Below are positions 12,401 to 22,221 of a DNA stretch of 64,000 nucleotides, piece after piece. The DNA comes from Euglena gracilis (lineage: Eukaryota; Euglenida; Euglenophyceae; Euglenales): assembly GCA_039621445.1 (NCBI GenBank), contig CP154954.1:19082642-19146641 (forward strand), given 5' to 3'. Each line of letters opens with the position of its first letter. The stretch's first letter is position 1. The translations under genes were made by a program, and so were the position numbers. The notes under the pieces were generated by a model that was not told where the DNA came from, did not search any database, and saw only the letters and a program-made list of their open reading frames with translations.

Positions 12401-15400
12401 ATAGGTGCTTGCCTGCTAGCACCCCCCAAAAACCCTACCCCCTCTCCGGGGGGGGGTTGGATGGGGTGCTATAGGGTGCCTGCCCCAGGCACCCCCAAAC
12501 ATGGAATTTGTTGGCCAAAAACTGCAAAAATGATAAAACTTGACAAAAACTTTGGTCCGAGGAAAAATCAGGTCCTTATATAGAGTTATCTATGCCAAAA
12601 TAATTACAGTCCCCCCCCCCTCTGAAAAATGGCCCACGACAGAAGGCAAAGATAAATGCAGCCGCATGTAAGCACCGCCACAACTAACCTCCATGGGACT
12701 CTTTCCCCTGGCAATGCCCGAATACCCTGGCAGGCAAGGCGGTGGATCCAGTCAACCTGGCACCCCGCCAGGGTTACAAAAAAAACATCCGGGGGACACT
12801 TTTGCCGCCTTATGCCTCGCACAAGACCACCAACTCCATGCGGCGCGCAGCAACGGCAAATCGGAGCGCCTGGCCGGTGCAGCTGGGGGCCAGGGGGAAG
12901 GTGTGGAGCAGGCCGAGGAAGTGGCCCATCTCGTGTACCAGCGTCTTGCCCTCGTTGTAAAACATCGCCTTCGACACCCCCGGCAGCGTGCTCTCCGAGA
13001 TCTGCGGGTGCAGATGCCATGAGGGTACGCCACCCCCAGGGGGTGATGTGAGGCCAGGGGGTGGTCCGGACCATGCCATTGCTTAGCCGACCCCCGGGGA
13101 GGGGGGGACTTTCAGAAAACCAGTCAATCACTTTTCACATACCAGTCATCCACCCCCCCCCCCCCCGGGAGGTTGGTATCTCTGGCCTAAAATCAGTGGA
13201 TTTTTTGTCTGAAAATCCACGCAAAATTCCGGTGCTGGGCGACCACTTTCGGCCACTCCTGGCCTGCCCCCCCCTGGGGGGGTTGGGGCCAAACACCAGC
13301 CAGTCACTCCGAAAAAACCAGCCAGTTACCGGGGGGGGGGGGGTAGGACACACTCAAACAACGGTGTGGTGTGGAGCGCATTGACAAAGGAAAAATCTTT
13401 CAGTGCGAAGTCGGCCGCCTAAGTTAAAGGCCCAACTAACCTCCTCATCAAGAGGTTTGTTTTGCTGGGGATACTGAAGAAGCGTGTACCCCTTCCCCCC
13501 AAGGAATGTCCAAGTACCTAAGCAAACCAAATGCCGCACCATTATCCCTGGCTGACTTCTTTTCAGTCAACTTTCTTTCCGGTCAGCTTTGCCTCAGAGT
13601 GCCTGTAAATGCATTTTAGGCCAGTTTGTGGAGGTGAGAAAAATAGCGGCCCACGCTTCGCCCCAGGCCACAAGAGACACCCTGTCATTTTAGCCATGCC
13701 ACTATTTGAATGGGGTACCCCCCCGGACCATTGATGAATGATGGGAGTCACATCGACATTTTCTGTGAAAACGACAATTCCTGACTCCTTAAACCACAAT
13801 AATGTAATGAGGATGTGATGTGGTGCCCCAGGATGCGGAGATGGAAACGGGGACTTTGAAAGCCAGGGTGCCTGAGAGCAGGTGTCACCACAGAATACAG
13901 GAACATAACACCTGCCTCCTCAACATGGAATGTTGATGGGTAGATTTGGGGCAGGCGAGACGAAGCCTGGAACGAAACCCTGAACCTTCAACTTTGTGAA
14001 AAATTGGTGGTCCCGCGTCCCATTTAGAGGGCTCAGCACTACTGCAATTTGAAATCCTTAAACGTGAGATGTTTTGTAGAATTTGTAAGTTGTCCGTCAA
14101 TGCCCCACTGATGATTAAGACTCTGTGACACCAAAACAACAATTAAAGCGATGTCAGTGTGCACAAATGCACATATGGACGATGTGCGCATTCGCACACC
14201 GATCATTTTAAAGACAACCAAGAGCCTCCTGTGTCAGCGTGTTTAGAGCTGGAAAACGAAGGTGATGAAACTGTGGTATTCCTCCTTGTATTACTGTGCT
14301 AGGCCCTGTCCCAAAAGCATTGCTGATATACCATTCTTTGGCCAGAGGGCGCTGGTCGAGGGGGGGGGTCCGTTGACCCGTTGAGGACTCTGTTGGGAGC
14401 CGCAAGGAATCTGTCCTACCGAACCATTGCACCTGTCTGGTGCGTCTGAGCCAGTGAACGGTGTGGAGGGGAACCCCCAACCAAACCCTCCTTGTTCTGC
14501 TGACCCCCCCCCCCCGGCGTGGGGGGCAGAGTCCCGGGGAGACGTGAATTATGGGTGGGCAAGCCCCCCCCCCCCCAACAGACAGACGAATATCAGTCGC
14601 ACAGGGACCAATATGTCTGTTTGCTTTTGCTTTATCTGTTCCAGCGTTCATTGTTTCCCGAACCAAATTCAAAAAACCTCCGCCACGCGCCACAGGGTCT
14701 CAGAAAGCAAGCCAATGGGTGGACCTGCCCCCCTCCAAAGCACCACTGGGTGCTGGCAGTTGTCACGCAGGAAAGGGGGGTTTAAATACCGGGGGTTTCG
14801 TACGTTTTTGGTGAATTTCTCACTTTGGGGAGGGCAGTCTCGGGGTTTGCACAGCTCGGCGACATGCCTCGGAGGGTTTAAAAAAACACCAAACTTGCAT
14901 CGTTCCCCCAGGTGCCTCCACTGCACAATCATGAAAATCAACCAGTGGAGGGACGACGTGTCAAAAGCAATTCAAAAACCCGACCCTCCAAGTTAAAAAC
15001 AATATGCCGGTGTGCCCACATGCACACAGCGACACAAAGAAACGTAAATGCGAGATTGGCCGCCTAATTTAATCAAGAATAAATAATAAAAGTGATTGTT
15101 GGAAATGTTTCTGCGCTTGGGGAAATGGATGGGTTTTAATCACTGTTACCGCGTGATCAATTGGCACCCTGGGTCACTGTGTGATGGGTCGTCTGGTAAC
15201 ACAACCCATTAAAGACCCATAATTCCATCAACAATTAGAACTAAGGGTATGGCCGTCACCTGGGGTTGTTCCGGAACATTAACCCCCCCCCCCAAATAAG
15301 ACCCCCCAAAAATAAGACCCCCCCCCCCGGGGCCGATCGAGCAAAAATCCAAAAATAAGACCCCCCCATAAATCAGACCCCCCTTGACGGCGCGAAGCGC

Positions 15401-18400
15401 CGGGGACGGTGAAATTTTTCTCTGAAAAATTACCAAAAATCCAATTTCATACACGAAAATGATGAAATTTTACAAATTTTCAGATTTTTGAAGTGCAAAA
15501 AACATGGTAAATGTCAATTTACACCAATTTACACATGGCGCGAAGCGCCCAAGGAAAAATTTTAGTGCTCTTGGGAACCTGAAAAATGGTGCTTTTTAGG
15601 GCCCGGGTCGGTCAAGGAAAAATCCAAAAAAAAAGACCCCCCCCAAAATAAGACCCCCCCCCCCCTGGAGGCTTCCAGCAACAGACCCAAAAAATAAGAC
15701 CCGGGTCTTATTGGGGAGTTAGGGCCCTCACAATCACCTCCCACTCCCCGTTTTGTCGTCCGACCACTGACCCACATTCTACGTCCAAAGACCACTGGGG
15801 GGTCGCTCGCCAAGGGGGCACAATTATTCCGTCAAACCCCGCAGACAGTCAGAGGCGGGGATCGCCCAACCTCCCTACGTATGGTCAACAACAGGGGTCA
15901 GACATAGAGCGGAGACACAAAGCCGGTTGGTGGAGTCCAAAGAAGAGCGGGTATATCCCTCCCTCTCTGGCTGGTTTTAATTGAACAAATATGGGTCGGA
16001 TGTGGTTTAAATGGGTTAAAAATGGGTCAACAATTAATTTTAGTCAATGAATACGTTTTTGTTGACGTTGCAAAATGGCAGAAAAAAACCACGTCCCATT
16101 CTCAGCCCTCCTGGGAAACCAGGGAATGGGATACGTTTACCACCCTCACCGGTGACAATCCCTGACGGACGCACCTGGATGTAGGGGGGCACTCCGGTCT
16201 GCCACGGGAAGGTGGACTCCCCCAGGTAGCCCAGCTTGCAGAAGAAGACCGGAATGACCTGCCGGAGGACGGATGGGAACCCCGGACACGTCCATTGTGT
16301 CAACCGGCTGGACAAAATCAGAGCTTCGAAACAATAACAACAACAACAACAAAATTTGGGGCTGGGCCGGGGGGGGGGGGGACTTGCAGGAAACCACTCA
16401 CCCCAAAATTTCCTCATGACACACCCAAAAGGCTCCCCGGCAGGCAGATAAATGCTACGCCTGTATTACCATATCTCATCATATCACCATATCTCATCCC
16501 CAAGTCCATTCAATATCCGGAGCATACAATTGCTTACCGACCCCCCGGGGGGGGGAGGGGGGTCACTCCACTTTTTTTAAAAACCAGTCAGTCACTCATT
16601 TTCAAAAAACCAGCCAGTCACTACCCCCCCGGGGGGGGGGGTCGGCCACTCAGAAAAACGGCCACTTTCCAGTCACTTTAGGTCATTTTAGGCCCAAAAA
16701 AATTTTCCGGCGCCTTCGGCGCCAGGGTTACTCAAGCCACTTTTGCCCACTCCTGGCCGACCCCCCCCCCCCCTGGGGGGGGGGGAGGGGGTCCGGGCCA
16801 AAAACCAGTCAGTCACTCTGAAAAAAACCAGTCACCCATCCCCCCCGGGGGGGGGGGTCGGTCAGTGCTTAAGCAATTGCCTGATCCGGAGCAGGCTGAA
16901 TTCGACCAACCCCAGGGCAAGGGGGGTCTCGGGTGCCCCGGAGTGCCTGGGCAGGCAAGAACTACCCCCCCCCCCCACCCGCCTGGAGGGCCCACCCGGT
17001 CGCAGGTCAAAAGGAGCGAAAAATGGCTTTTCTTATCTTCCGGCGCCTTGGGCACCGAAATGCAAGGCACTTTTGGCCATGTCCCCCATGGGGGGGGGGT
17101 GTCGGATCTGGTTATCTTGGAGTGCCTGCCCGGGGGGGGGGGGGTTCGGCATCAGCTTAAAATTCAGCCTAATGGATAATAAAAATCTTTATAAACGCAC
17201 GCGTTTTTGTGACTTTCCTGAGTAATGTCGACAATAAACCCAAAGACGGAGTATTCTGCACCTGCAATATGTGGTAAAAGCATCACTACCGCCGTGAAAA
17301 ACACCCTAAACCCACAATCGTACTTGCTCCGCAAAAGGTTGCAAAAAGGCAAAAAAAAACGCGATCAATTGTGAAACAAAATATGGGATTGTCTTTATTA
17401 TGCCTATGTATTTTGAATATTTGAATCTTGGAAAAACACAAAAAGGGGTTTTTAGATGTTCAAAAAATGTTCATTTGTCGTTGGGATGAACAACTGCTGA
17501 CAATTTTGTGCCGTCCAATTTTTAATCCCCCCGACGATGGCAAAAAAGACAACCTTCCTATGATCACATGAATTGGAGGTGACAAGCAGGCACCCATGGT
17601 CACTTCCCATTTTGGTGCTCTGGTCGGCCCTGGTCGGCCCTGGTCGGCCCTGGTCGGCCCTGGTCGGCCTTGGTCGGCCCTGGCCATAGGTGGGGGTATC
17701 CTTCACAGAAAAAATGTGAAGGGATGCAATGATTTTCTGAATTGTCTCGCCAAGATCAAAAGAAAGTGACCCATAAAACCACCATTGGCTCCCCAAAAGC
17801 AACCAAAATGACCTAAAATGGTTTGAAATAACCAAAAATTACCCAAAAACGCCAACAAAATCCACAAAAGATTGTGAAAAATGACCCAAAATTACCAAAA
17901 GGGCGCAAAATGGCCAAAATGCCATAAAAATGCTCAGATTGACCCAAATTAGCCAATATTTGCCAAATCAGTGACAAATAGCCCCCAAATTAGCAAAAAA
18001 CTGGTCCATAATGGCCAAAATGGGTGTAAAACTGGAGATTTGTGAGAAAATTATACAAAAATTGGTTTAGTTCTTCAAAATATACAAAAAAAATGCCAGC
18101 ATCACCCAGCATCGCCCAACAACACCCTGCATCGCCCAGCATCGCTCAGCATCGGAACCCTATGGTCTCCAAAAATCCAGCATCACCCAGCATCGCCCAG
18201 CATCGCCCTGCATCGCCCAGCATCATCAGAGGTGCTTGTTCCAGAGGGAAAGCTGCCGAAATCCTTCATCCATTCCCCTTCGGTCGGCCACCCACATGCA
18301 AGTCGGCCCTGGTCGGCCCTGGTCGGCCCTGGTCGGAACCCCCACCTACGGGGGTCCTGAAAATCATAGTCGGCCCTGGTCGGCCCTGGTCAGCCCTGGT

Positions 18401-21400
18401 CGGCCGTGGTCGGCCGTAGGTGCCTGGTGACAAGTTGGCTGGTAAGAGGGAAACAACAATCTTGAAGGCTACAATTGCATTGCAATTGTGTAAGAGGGGT
18501 GACAATCTGTCCGGAGATAAGAATTACCTGGGGTGAGTAAGCATCCCTATGTGTGTGGTAATGCATTGGAAAATTAAAAAAAATCACAAGCTGAACACTG
18601 AAAAAATACTTGAAACGCCTTTCCTCATAATTTCATACAAATAAGCCATACAAAATTGCACAAAAGGACAAAACCTTCAGCCCTTGATTTTCATCGAACG
18701 TAGCGTACTTCTGCAACGTCTTCGTTTTGAAGACCTGTGAACAGGCTGAATTCGCCCCGCCGTGGGGGGGGACAGAGTGCTCTGGAGTTCTTGCAGGCAG
18801 GCAGCCCCCCCCCCCCAGAAAGTCGGTGCCTGCCAGGTCGTGGGCCGGGGGCGCAGGGGTGCCTTGGCCAACTGCCGAGGCACTGGCCACTGGCCATGTG
18901 CCCAACCCCCCCCCCCCTGCTGGTTGGATCTGGGTGCCTTGGAGTGCCTGCGAGACACTCCCGGGGGCAGGGTCGGCCGCGGCTTGTATGGGAATCTTGG
19001 AGGAGGGGGGACCCCCTTTCAAAACTGGGGGGGGGTGAGGGGACCCCCCTCCTACCTCCAGTTTTCGGTCGCCGGAACTTCTCGCCGTTGAATGCAAGGT
19101 TTCATAGCGAGCCCCAAGAGGATTTTAAAATACATACCCGGCGCGAAGCGCCGGAAGATTCACACCCGGCGCGAAGCGCCGGAAGATTCTTTTTGTCCCT
19201 GCAGAGGAGGAGGGGGGTGGGGGGACCCCCCTTCCGAAACTGGGGGGGGTGACCCCCCCTACCACCTACCTCATGTTTGCGGAGGTTCCCATACAACCCT
19301 GGGGTCGGCCTCGGCTCAAAATCCAGCCTGCCTGTGACTGGTCCACGTCGCAATTGTTGGCAAGGTCGTCGTTTCGGACCTCGAGGACCTCCCACTTCAC
19401 GAAATAGAAGGACGTGCTGGACAGAAGCGAGCAGTGGTAAACGTCAATGGTGCAACAAGAATAATTCCTACCCCCTCCCCTGGCTGCGGTGAAATCCAGA
19501 CACCCGAGCTTATAACTGTGTGTCCTTCAGACTGAATATGCTTGAACTACATCAACAAGCTTTTGCAATAAAAGACATTAATTTGGGATCGGGCACTCTA
19601 CGTCGAAAGCAACAAAATGTGTTGCTTTGCCACTGAATTCTTTCAAATTAAAATAAACCAAATATAAATCCAAATATTCAAAACTTCAGAATTGAAATGT
19701 TTCCCATGGCAATCTTAACACATTTGGGGATTTTCAAAAACCAGTCCTCCCTGCCTCCAATGTCAATTTAGCTACCGTTGAAAATGACATTGAAAAAATG
19801 CGAAATTTAATTGAATTTTTCACTGACTGCATTATGCATCCATGAAAGTTTTCTTGTTTTCATTCTGCTTTGAATAGCTGACAGCCGCCGTGGAAAGGCC
19901 ATTAAAAGTAGGGGGATAGGTGCAGGTCTTGGCGATTTGGCCTAAAACAAGGCCCGAATTAGGCCAAACTTTGGAACCTTTGAAACCAATGCACTGCCCA
20001 AATTACTAAAACCCTTCGCACTATTGCAAAAAAAATAGAATTAAGCAAAAACTGAAAAAAAAACTTCTCCAAATTCGCATTCAGGCGCGTTAAAAGCGCA
20101 CTCCTCTGTGCTGCAGAAAAAATGGAAAACTTTTGTTGTGTCAAATTCTTGCCTGAAATGATTTTTGGATACCTGCCCCGGGAAACTACCTCCAGACAAA
20201 TCAGCACAAAACTGCAAATAGCTACGAAATTTCCCAAATTACACATTAAAACAAAAGGGACCCGGGGGTGTGGGATTCTGGGCCAGAAAAAAAGGCTGCT
20301 GGCTGGCTGGACCTTTTTGGGGCTGGCTGAAAAGATGACCAGTAGTCACAAAAAGCGTCCTCCTTCAAAATAGAAAAATCGTCCTTTGGTTGGTTGCACA
20401 CAGGGAGAAGGTGGGGGCTTGCTGGCGTCGTCAGATGCCAAACTTCCCAACATGACAAGTTGGAGAATTACAAGTCAAATTCTGGGATCCAACATTGCAC
20501 ACCGTAAACTGCTATCAAGATTCAAAAATGATTGTTCTTCTGTCTGGCAAAAAAATGTGGCGAAAAAGCCGTAATTTTTCCAGACAAACAACCCAAATTT
20601 CGACAACCTGTTGTTTTGTCTATACAGCTACCAACTGCACGCCCCAAAATTCGCTGAGGTGGGTTGGCCTCCAGGCCAGCATTCGAATTAAACAATTGTC
20701 GCAAAGACAATTTCTAATTTTTTTTTACAATTTGGTGTGGACTTTTCACTGTGGCACACGTGCTGAAACACTCGTTGAGGACGCGGTGCTGCTCCTCGAT
20801 GACGGCGGGGTCGAACACCTGCTGGCTGGTCAGCAGCACAACGCAGCCAGGGCCGTCCAGGGAGTCCAGGCGATGGGGGGGGGGAAGGCAGGGCCTGTCA
20901 TAAGGGCGGGCAGGTGGGGGGTCGGAACCTCCCTCCGGTCAAGGGGGGTGGGGACCCCCCCCCCCCCACCTAAACAGTGGCGCGGTCTGGTGACCGATTT
21001 TCTGCCTGGCCCAAAGCGCTGGGCTGAACAAAATTACCCCACAGCGGCCAAAATTGACATTTTGGGCACTTTTTTGGGCAAACTTTGGTAAAGAAAAAGC
21101 AAGAAATGTTCGGCGCAAAGTGCAAAAAAGGAAATAAGTGACTTTTGGGGGGGGGGTCCCGGGTACCCCCCCCCCCCCCTGAGATCGGGCCGGTATCCCC
21201 CTTGGAAGGTGGGGAGATGGTCTGGACCCCGCTGATCGAGGAGGGAGGGGGGCACTCTCCTTATATCGAACCCTGGGGGGTCGACCCCCGTTCCCCCTTC
21301 CCTGCAGGTGGGGGGGACCCCTACCCACCACCTCCGGGGTTTCCGGGTTCTCCTTCGGCCCTGCGCGTAGCGGACGGGCAGGATGAGGGTGTGGGGCCCG

Positions 21401-21444
21401 TCGGTGGGGAAGGTGGGCCACCCGTGGGAGTTGGGGACGTCCTC
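1571..21444 (-). CDS. Pappalysin-type (M43) zinc metalloprotease, probably GPI-anchored; 10 exons found
   Basis: A secreted or surface metallopeptidase of the metzincin clan. Exons in transcript order: 21367-21444, 20769-20842, 19347-19416, 16175-16258, 12876-13001, 10572-10622, 9139-9239, 8783-8837, 5431-5550, 1571-1819. They total 1008 nt and stay in frame to a TAG stop. Seen in order: the M43 N-lobe ([24 protein letters not shown]), [16 protein letters not shown], the zinc motif [26 protein letters not shown], the Met-turn region [12 protein letters not shown], then [17 protein letters not shown]-terminal beta-rich domain ([26 protein letters not shown]) follows, ending in a hydrophobic tail with no cytoplasmic residues, as in GPI signals. 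Introns 3, 4, 6 and 8 are GT-AG; introns 1, 2, 5, 7 and 9 fit the euglenid CAG/CTG rule. The first exon shown begins at a plausible AG acceptor (CCGCAG), so the signal peptide and pro-region lie upstream and are unresolved. Family identity is strong; substrate is unknown. Confidence 0.88.
2075..2412. repeat. Compound microsatellite (CAA)n-(CATC)n-(CATA)n
   Basis: About 70 bp of CAA, then about 85 bp of CATC, then about 175 bp of CATA with CATG variants. All long reading frames here are translations of the repeat. Confidence 0.97.
2921..3040. repeat. (CACATA)n microsatellite
   Basis: About 20 near-perfect six-base units, drifting to ACACGT at the right end. Confidence 0.95.
3694..3832. repeat. 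(CATATA)n microsatellite
   Basis: About 20 six-base units with variants at the right end. The unique flanks of this array and of the array at 2921-3040 resemble each other, suggesting a duplicated segment of roughly 0.8 kb. Confidence 0.93.
4868..5045. repeat. (CCA)n tract, about 59 uninterrupted units
   Basis: An uninterrupted trinucleotide run of about 178 bp. It sits in an intron; the apparent poly-Pro, poly-Trp and poly-Gly frames are not genes. Confidence 0.97.
5431..5550 (-). CDS. M43 protease exon 9, C-terminal domain
   Basis: 40 codons after acceptor [28 protein letters not shown] then [20 protein letters not shown]. It is probably a beta-rich accessory domain; NCT is a potential N-glycosylation site. 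It ends before CTGCAG (CAG at +4 to +6), phase 0. Confidence 0.72.
5551..8782. other. M43 intron 8 (GT-AG): low-complexity and unique AT-rich DNA
   Basis: A conventional intron (donor CTG|GTGACG, acceptor GGTGCCAG). It holds CA-rich tracts at 5605-5725, a long GT tract, an AT-rich ATATGT stretch (8503-8571), and otherwise unique sequence with no recognisable gene. Confidence 0.55.
6344..6474. repeat. GCGT/(GT)n microsatellite
   Basis: GCGC and GCGT units passing into about 80 bp of GT. Confidence 0.95.
8783..8837 (-). CDS. M43 protease exon 8
   Basis: The exon completes Thr from exon 7 and reads [18 protein letters not shown], the C-terminal helix 'FTpgQ..RM......R' of the catalytic domain. 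It starts after CTG plus five bases and ends at CTG before GTGACG, a GT donor, phase 0. Confidence 0.86.
9139..9239 (-). CDS. M43 protease exon 7, Met-turn exon
   Basis: The exon starts after acceptor GGCGCAG, in phase 0: [20 protein letters not shown] then [13 protein letters not shown]. The Met-turn and the conserved Cys pairs are present. It ends AC before GCCCAG (phase 2). Confidence 0.92.
9240..10571. other. M43 intron 6 (GT-AG): G/C-run repeats
   Basis: A conventional intron (AAG|GTGCCC ... GGCGCAG|). It contains paired C-run/G-run segments at about 9300-9430 and 10330-10460 (AAAATAAGACCC motifs related to family A). No gene is seen. Confidence 0.55.
10572..10622 (-). CDS. M43 protease exon 6
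   Basis: 17 codons, starting after CTG plus five bases in phase 0: [17 protein letters not shown]. The V.DTPa..tPa element follows the zinc helix in M43 enzymes. It ends at AAG before GTGCCC, a GT donor. Confidence 0.85.
11056..11310. repeat. Family C repeat, copy 1
   Basis: GTGCTTACCGACCGGG, then GGTGCTATAGGGTGCCTGCC, GAAAATTTTCATTGAAAATG, a GC hairpin (GGCGCCTTTGGCGC), GTGCCTGCTAGCAAGCACC and TTTTAGGCCATTT units. Related segments are at 12350-12500, 28500-28600 and 63190-63400. Confidence 0.7.
12348..12502. repeat. Family C repeat, copy 2
   Basis: Four TTTTAGGCCA units, GGTGCTTGCCTGCTAGCACC, a G/C run, and GGTGCTATAGGGTGCCTGCC. Confidence 0.7.
12876..13001 (-). CDS. M43 protease exon 5, zinc-binding exon
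   Basis: The exon starts after acceptor CACCCGCAG, in phase 0. ISESTLPG precedes [17 protein letters not shown], the metzincin zinc motif HExxHxxGxxH with the catalytic Glu and all three His ligands intact. It ends PSCT before GGCCAG (CAG at +4 to +6). Confidence 0.93.
13068..13350. repeat. Family B element, partial
   Basis: CCATTGCTTAGCCGACCCCC at the left, then AAAACCAGTCAATCACTTTT, later GCCAGTCACTCCGAAAAAACC and a G run. It shares the CCAGTCAGTCACT module with the complete copy at 16527-16879. Confidence 0.72.
15282..15719 (-). mobile_element. TA-flanked inverted-repeat element, family A, copy 2
   Basis: Reverse-complement copy of the 347-808 element, collinear along its length, with both GC hairpins (about 15388 and 15537). 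It is flanked by TA at 15280-15281 and 15720-15721. A stretch just to the left (15220-15275, CATCAACAATTAGAACTAAG) also resembles 21975-22030. Confidence 0.82.
16175..16258 (-). CDS. M43 protease exon 4
   Basis: The exon starts after acceptor CTCCGGCAG, in phase 0: [19 protein letters not shown] then [20 protein letters not shown] is the M43 'LGyatFPw' signature. It ends at CAG before GTGCGT, a strong conventional donor. Confidence 0.85.
16527..16879. mobile_element. Family B inverted-repeat element, complete copy
   Basis: Bounded by CAATTGCTTACCGACCCCCC at the left and GGTCGGTCAGTGCTTAAGCAATTG-type sequence at the right, so the ends are inverted repeats. Internally it carries several CCAGTCAGTCACT copies and the hairpin GGCGCCTTCGGCGCC. 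It has no coding capacity. Confidence 0.78.
17619..17688. repeat. CTGGTCGGCC minisatellite, array 1
   Basis: About seven tandem ten-base units, ending in GGCCATAGGTGGGGGT. Confidence 0.93.
18095..18225. repeat. CAGCATCGCC minisatellite
   Basis: About a dozen imperfect ten-base units (CAGCATCGCC, CAGCATCACC, CTGCATCGCC), interrupted once by GGAACCCTATGGTCTCCAAA. Confidence 0.92.
18299..18424. repeat. CTGGTCGGCC minisatellite, array 2
   Basis: Two blocks of the same ten-base unit as 17619-17688, separated by GAACCCCCACCTACGGGGGT and a short linker. Confidence 0.93.
19347..19416 (-). CDS. M43 protease exon 3
   Basis: The exon starts with one base after CTG plus five bases, which completes Cys from exon 2. 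It reads [19 protein letters not shown] then NNCD, corresponding to the strand that follows the LNxxF helix. It ends at GAC before GTGGAC, a GT donor, phase 0. Confidence 0.75.
19417..20768. other. M43 intron 2: mostly unique sequence
   Basis: A nonconventional intron (TTTCAG at the start, CTG at -8). It is AT-rich without clear repeats except a decayed family D-like segment (GGCTGCTGGCTGGCTGGACC, about 20290). No gene is seen. Confidence 0.5.
20769..20842 (-). CDS. M43 protease exon 2
   Basis: The exon starts after CTG plus five bases, in phase 0: [18 protein letters not shown] then HRVLNE. This is the typical 'QhrvLNecF' helix of M43 enzymes. It ends TG before TTTCAG, phase 2. Confidence 0.82.
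20843..21366. other. M43 intron 1: paired C and G runs
   Basis: A nonconventional intron (GCGCAG start, CTG at -8). It contains several short C-run/G-run inverted pairs (20935-20970, 21150-21185). Confidence 0.5.
21367..21444 (-). CDS. M43 protease exon 1 of those found
   Basis: 26 codons starting after the acceptor [19 protein letters not shown], then [11 protein letters not shown]. This is the first beta strand of the M43 fold. The exon ends in phase 0 before GCGCAG (CAG at +4 to +6). Confidence 0.75.
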
Positions 21445-21828
21445 CTGCGGCGGAGGGGAAATGGAGAGGCACCACTTTAAGACACAATGAATCATTTGAA
21501 CAATGGATTATTGAATGAATGATTTCCGCCCCCGCCTCCCTGTAACCTGCCAGGGAGAAAATACATTTGAGAGCTACACCCTTTTACACACAGCTACACA
21601 CCGAAAATGGGATGTACCCACCAGCCCCTACCCCCCCTGGTGGTCCATTGGGACCCACCACCCTCTCCCTCTCCCTCCCCCCTGGGAGGGGGTCCAAGAG
21701 TAAAAAAACCCCCTGCTTGACAAGAAATTCCCATGGTCTTTGGTGCTGCCCAATCTGTCTCTACTGGAAGTTTGGGTGCCGAAAACGTCGTCTGTCAGAA
21801 ACTGTTTTCCAGAGGTGGGCGTTGGTGG

Positions 21829-21955
21829 AGTTTGAGAAGCCTGCGCTTCTCAAACTCTTTACAATTTACAGGTAAGGTGTTTACAGGTAAGTTTACAGGA
21901 CAGTTTACAGGTAAGGTGACCTGTAAACTGTCATCTTACAGGTCGGCTGGTACCT
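21829..21955. repeat. Hairpin plus TTTACAGGTAAG repeats
   Basis: A perfect inverted repeat (GAGTTTGAGAAGC, four-base loop, GCTTCTCAAACTC) is followed by TTTACAGGTAAG units in direct order, then the inverted unit CACCTGTAAACTG. Three of the units contain an ideal 5' splice-site sequence, CAG|GTAAG. Confidence 0.75.
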
Positions 21956-22008
21956 CATCCCATTGGGGGCTCATAATTTCATCAACAATAGAATTATGGG
22001 TATGGGCG

Positions 22009-22221
22009 TCACATGAGGCTTTTCTGGAACTTGGCTGGGCACTCGGGGAGGCACTGGCGTCGCGCTCCCCCCATTTGTTTCCACACGGCGCACAGCCACA
22101 CACGTCTGCCACACCACCCGCAGCACGGCGTGGCCCACACCAGCAGGCGGAACCGGGACCGGGACTCGCGGCAGCGGGGGAGGCGGTGGAGGTCCATCCC
22201 CGCCGGCGCCGCGGCCGGGGA
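22009..22221 (-). CDS. Possible 5' exon, unrecognised, Cys-rich
   Basis: The minus-strand frame MDLHRLPRCRESRSRFRLLV then WATPCCGWCG has almost only G/C wobble bases over about 40 codons, as in the real exons. It could be part of the protease N-terminus, since it precedes exon 1 on the same strand. I do not recognise a domain, and exon borders are not resolved: NNNCAG sites at TGGCAG, CGCCAG and TTCCAG are all possible donors. Confidence 0.3.
   Translation of the reverse strand, partial: SPAAAPAGMDLHRLPRCRESRSRFRLLVWATPCCGWCGRRVWLCAVWKQMGGARRQCLPECPAKFQKSLM

Larger units (their letters stand above)
10623..12875. other. M43 intron 5: family C repeats
   Basis: A nonconventional intron (GGCCAG start, CTG at -8). 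Two family C segments (about 11075-11310 and 12350-12500) share GGTGCTATAGGGTGCCTGCC, TTTTAGGCCATTTTAGGCC and CTAGCAGGCAC. The rest is AT-rich unique sequence. Confidence 0.6.
13002..16174. other. M43 intron 4 (GT-AG): families A and B
   Basis: A conventional intron (CAG|GTGCGT ... CACCCGCAG|). It holds a family B segment (13068-13350), G/C-run pairs at 14340-14580, and the second full family A copy (15282-15719). No gene is seen. Confidence 0.55.
16259..19346. other. M43 intron 3 (GT-AG): family B, minisatellites, G/C runs
   Basis: A conventional intron (GAC|GTGGAC ... CTCCGGCAG|). It contains a complete family B element, two CTGGTCGGCC minisatellites and a CAGCATCGCC array, a stretch of repeated CCAAAAT-type words (17770-18040), and GC hairpins GGCGCGAAGCGCC in tandem at 19139 and 19168. 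Confidence 0.6.

Noticed and set aside
16040-16417. Extending protease exon 4 upstream (PGFPSVLRQ)
   Set aside because: The frame is open, but the acceptor CTCCGGCAG before GTCATT gives the phase that matches exon 3.
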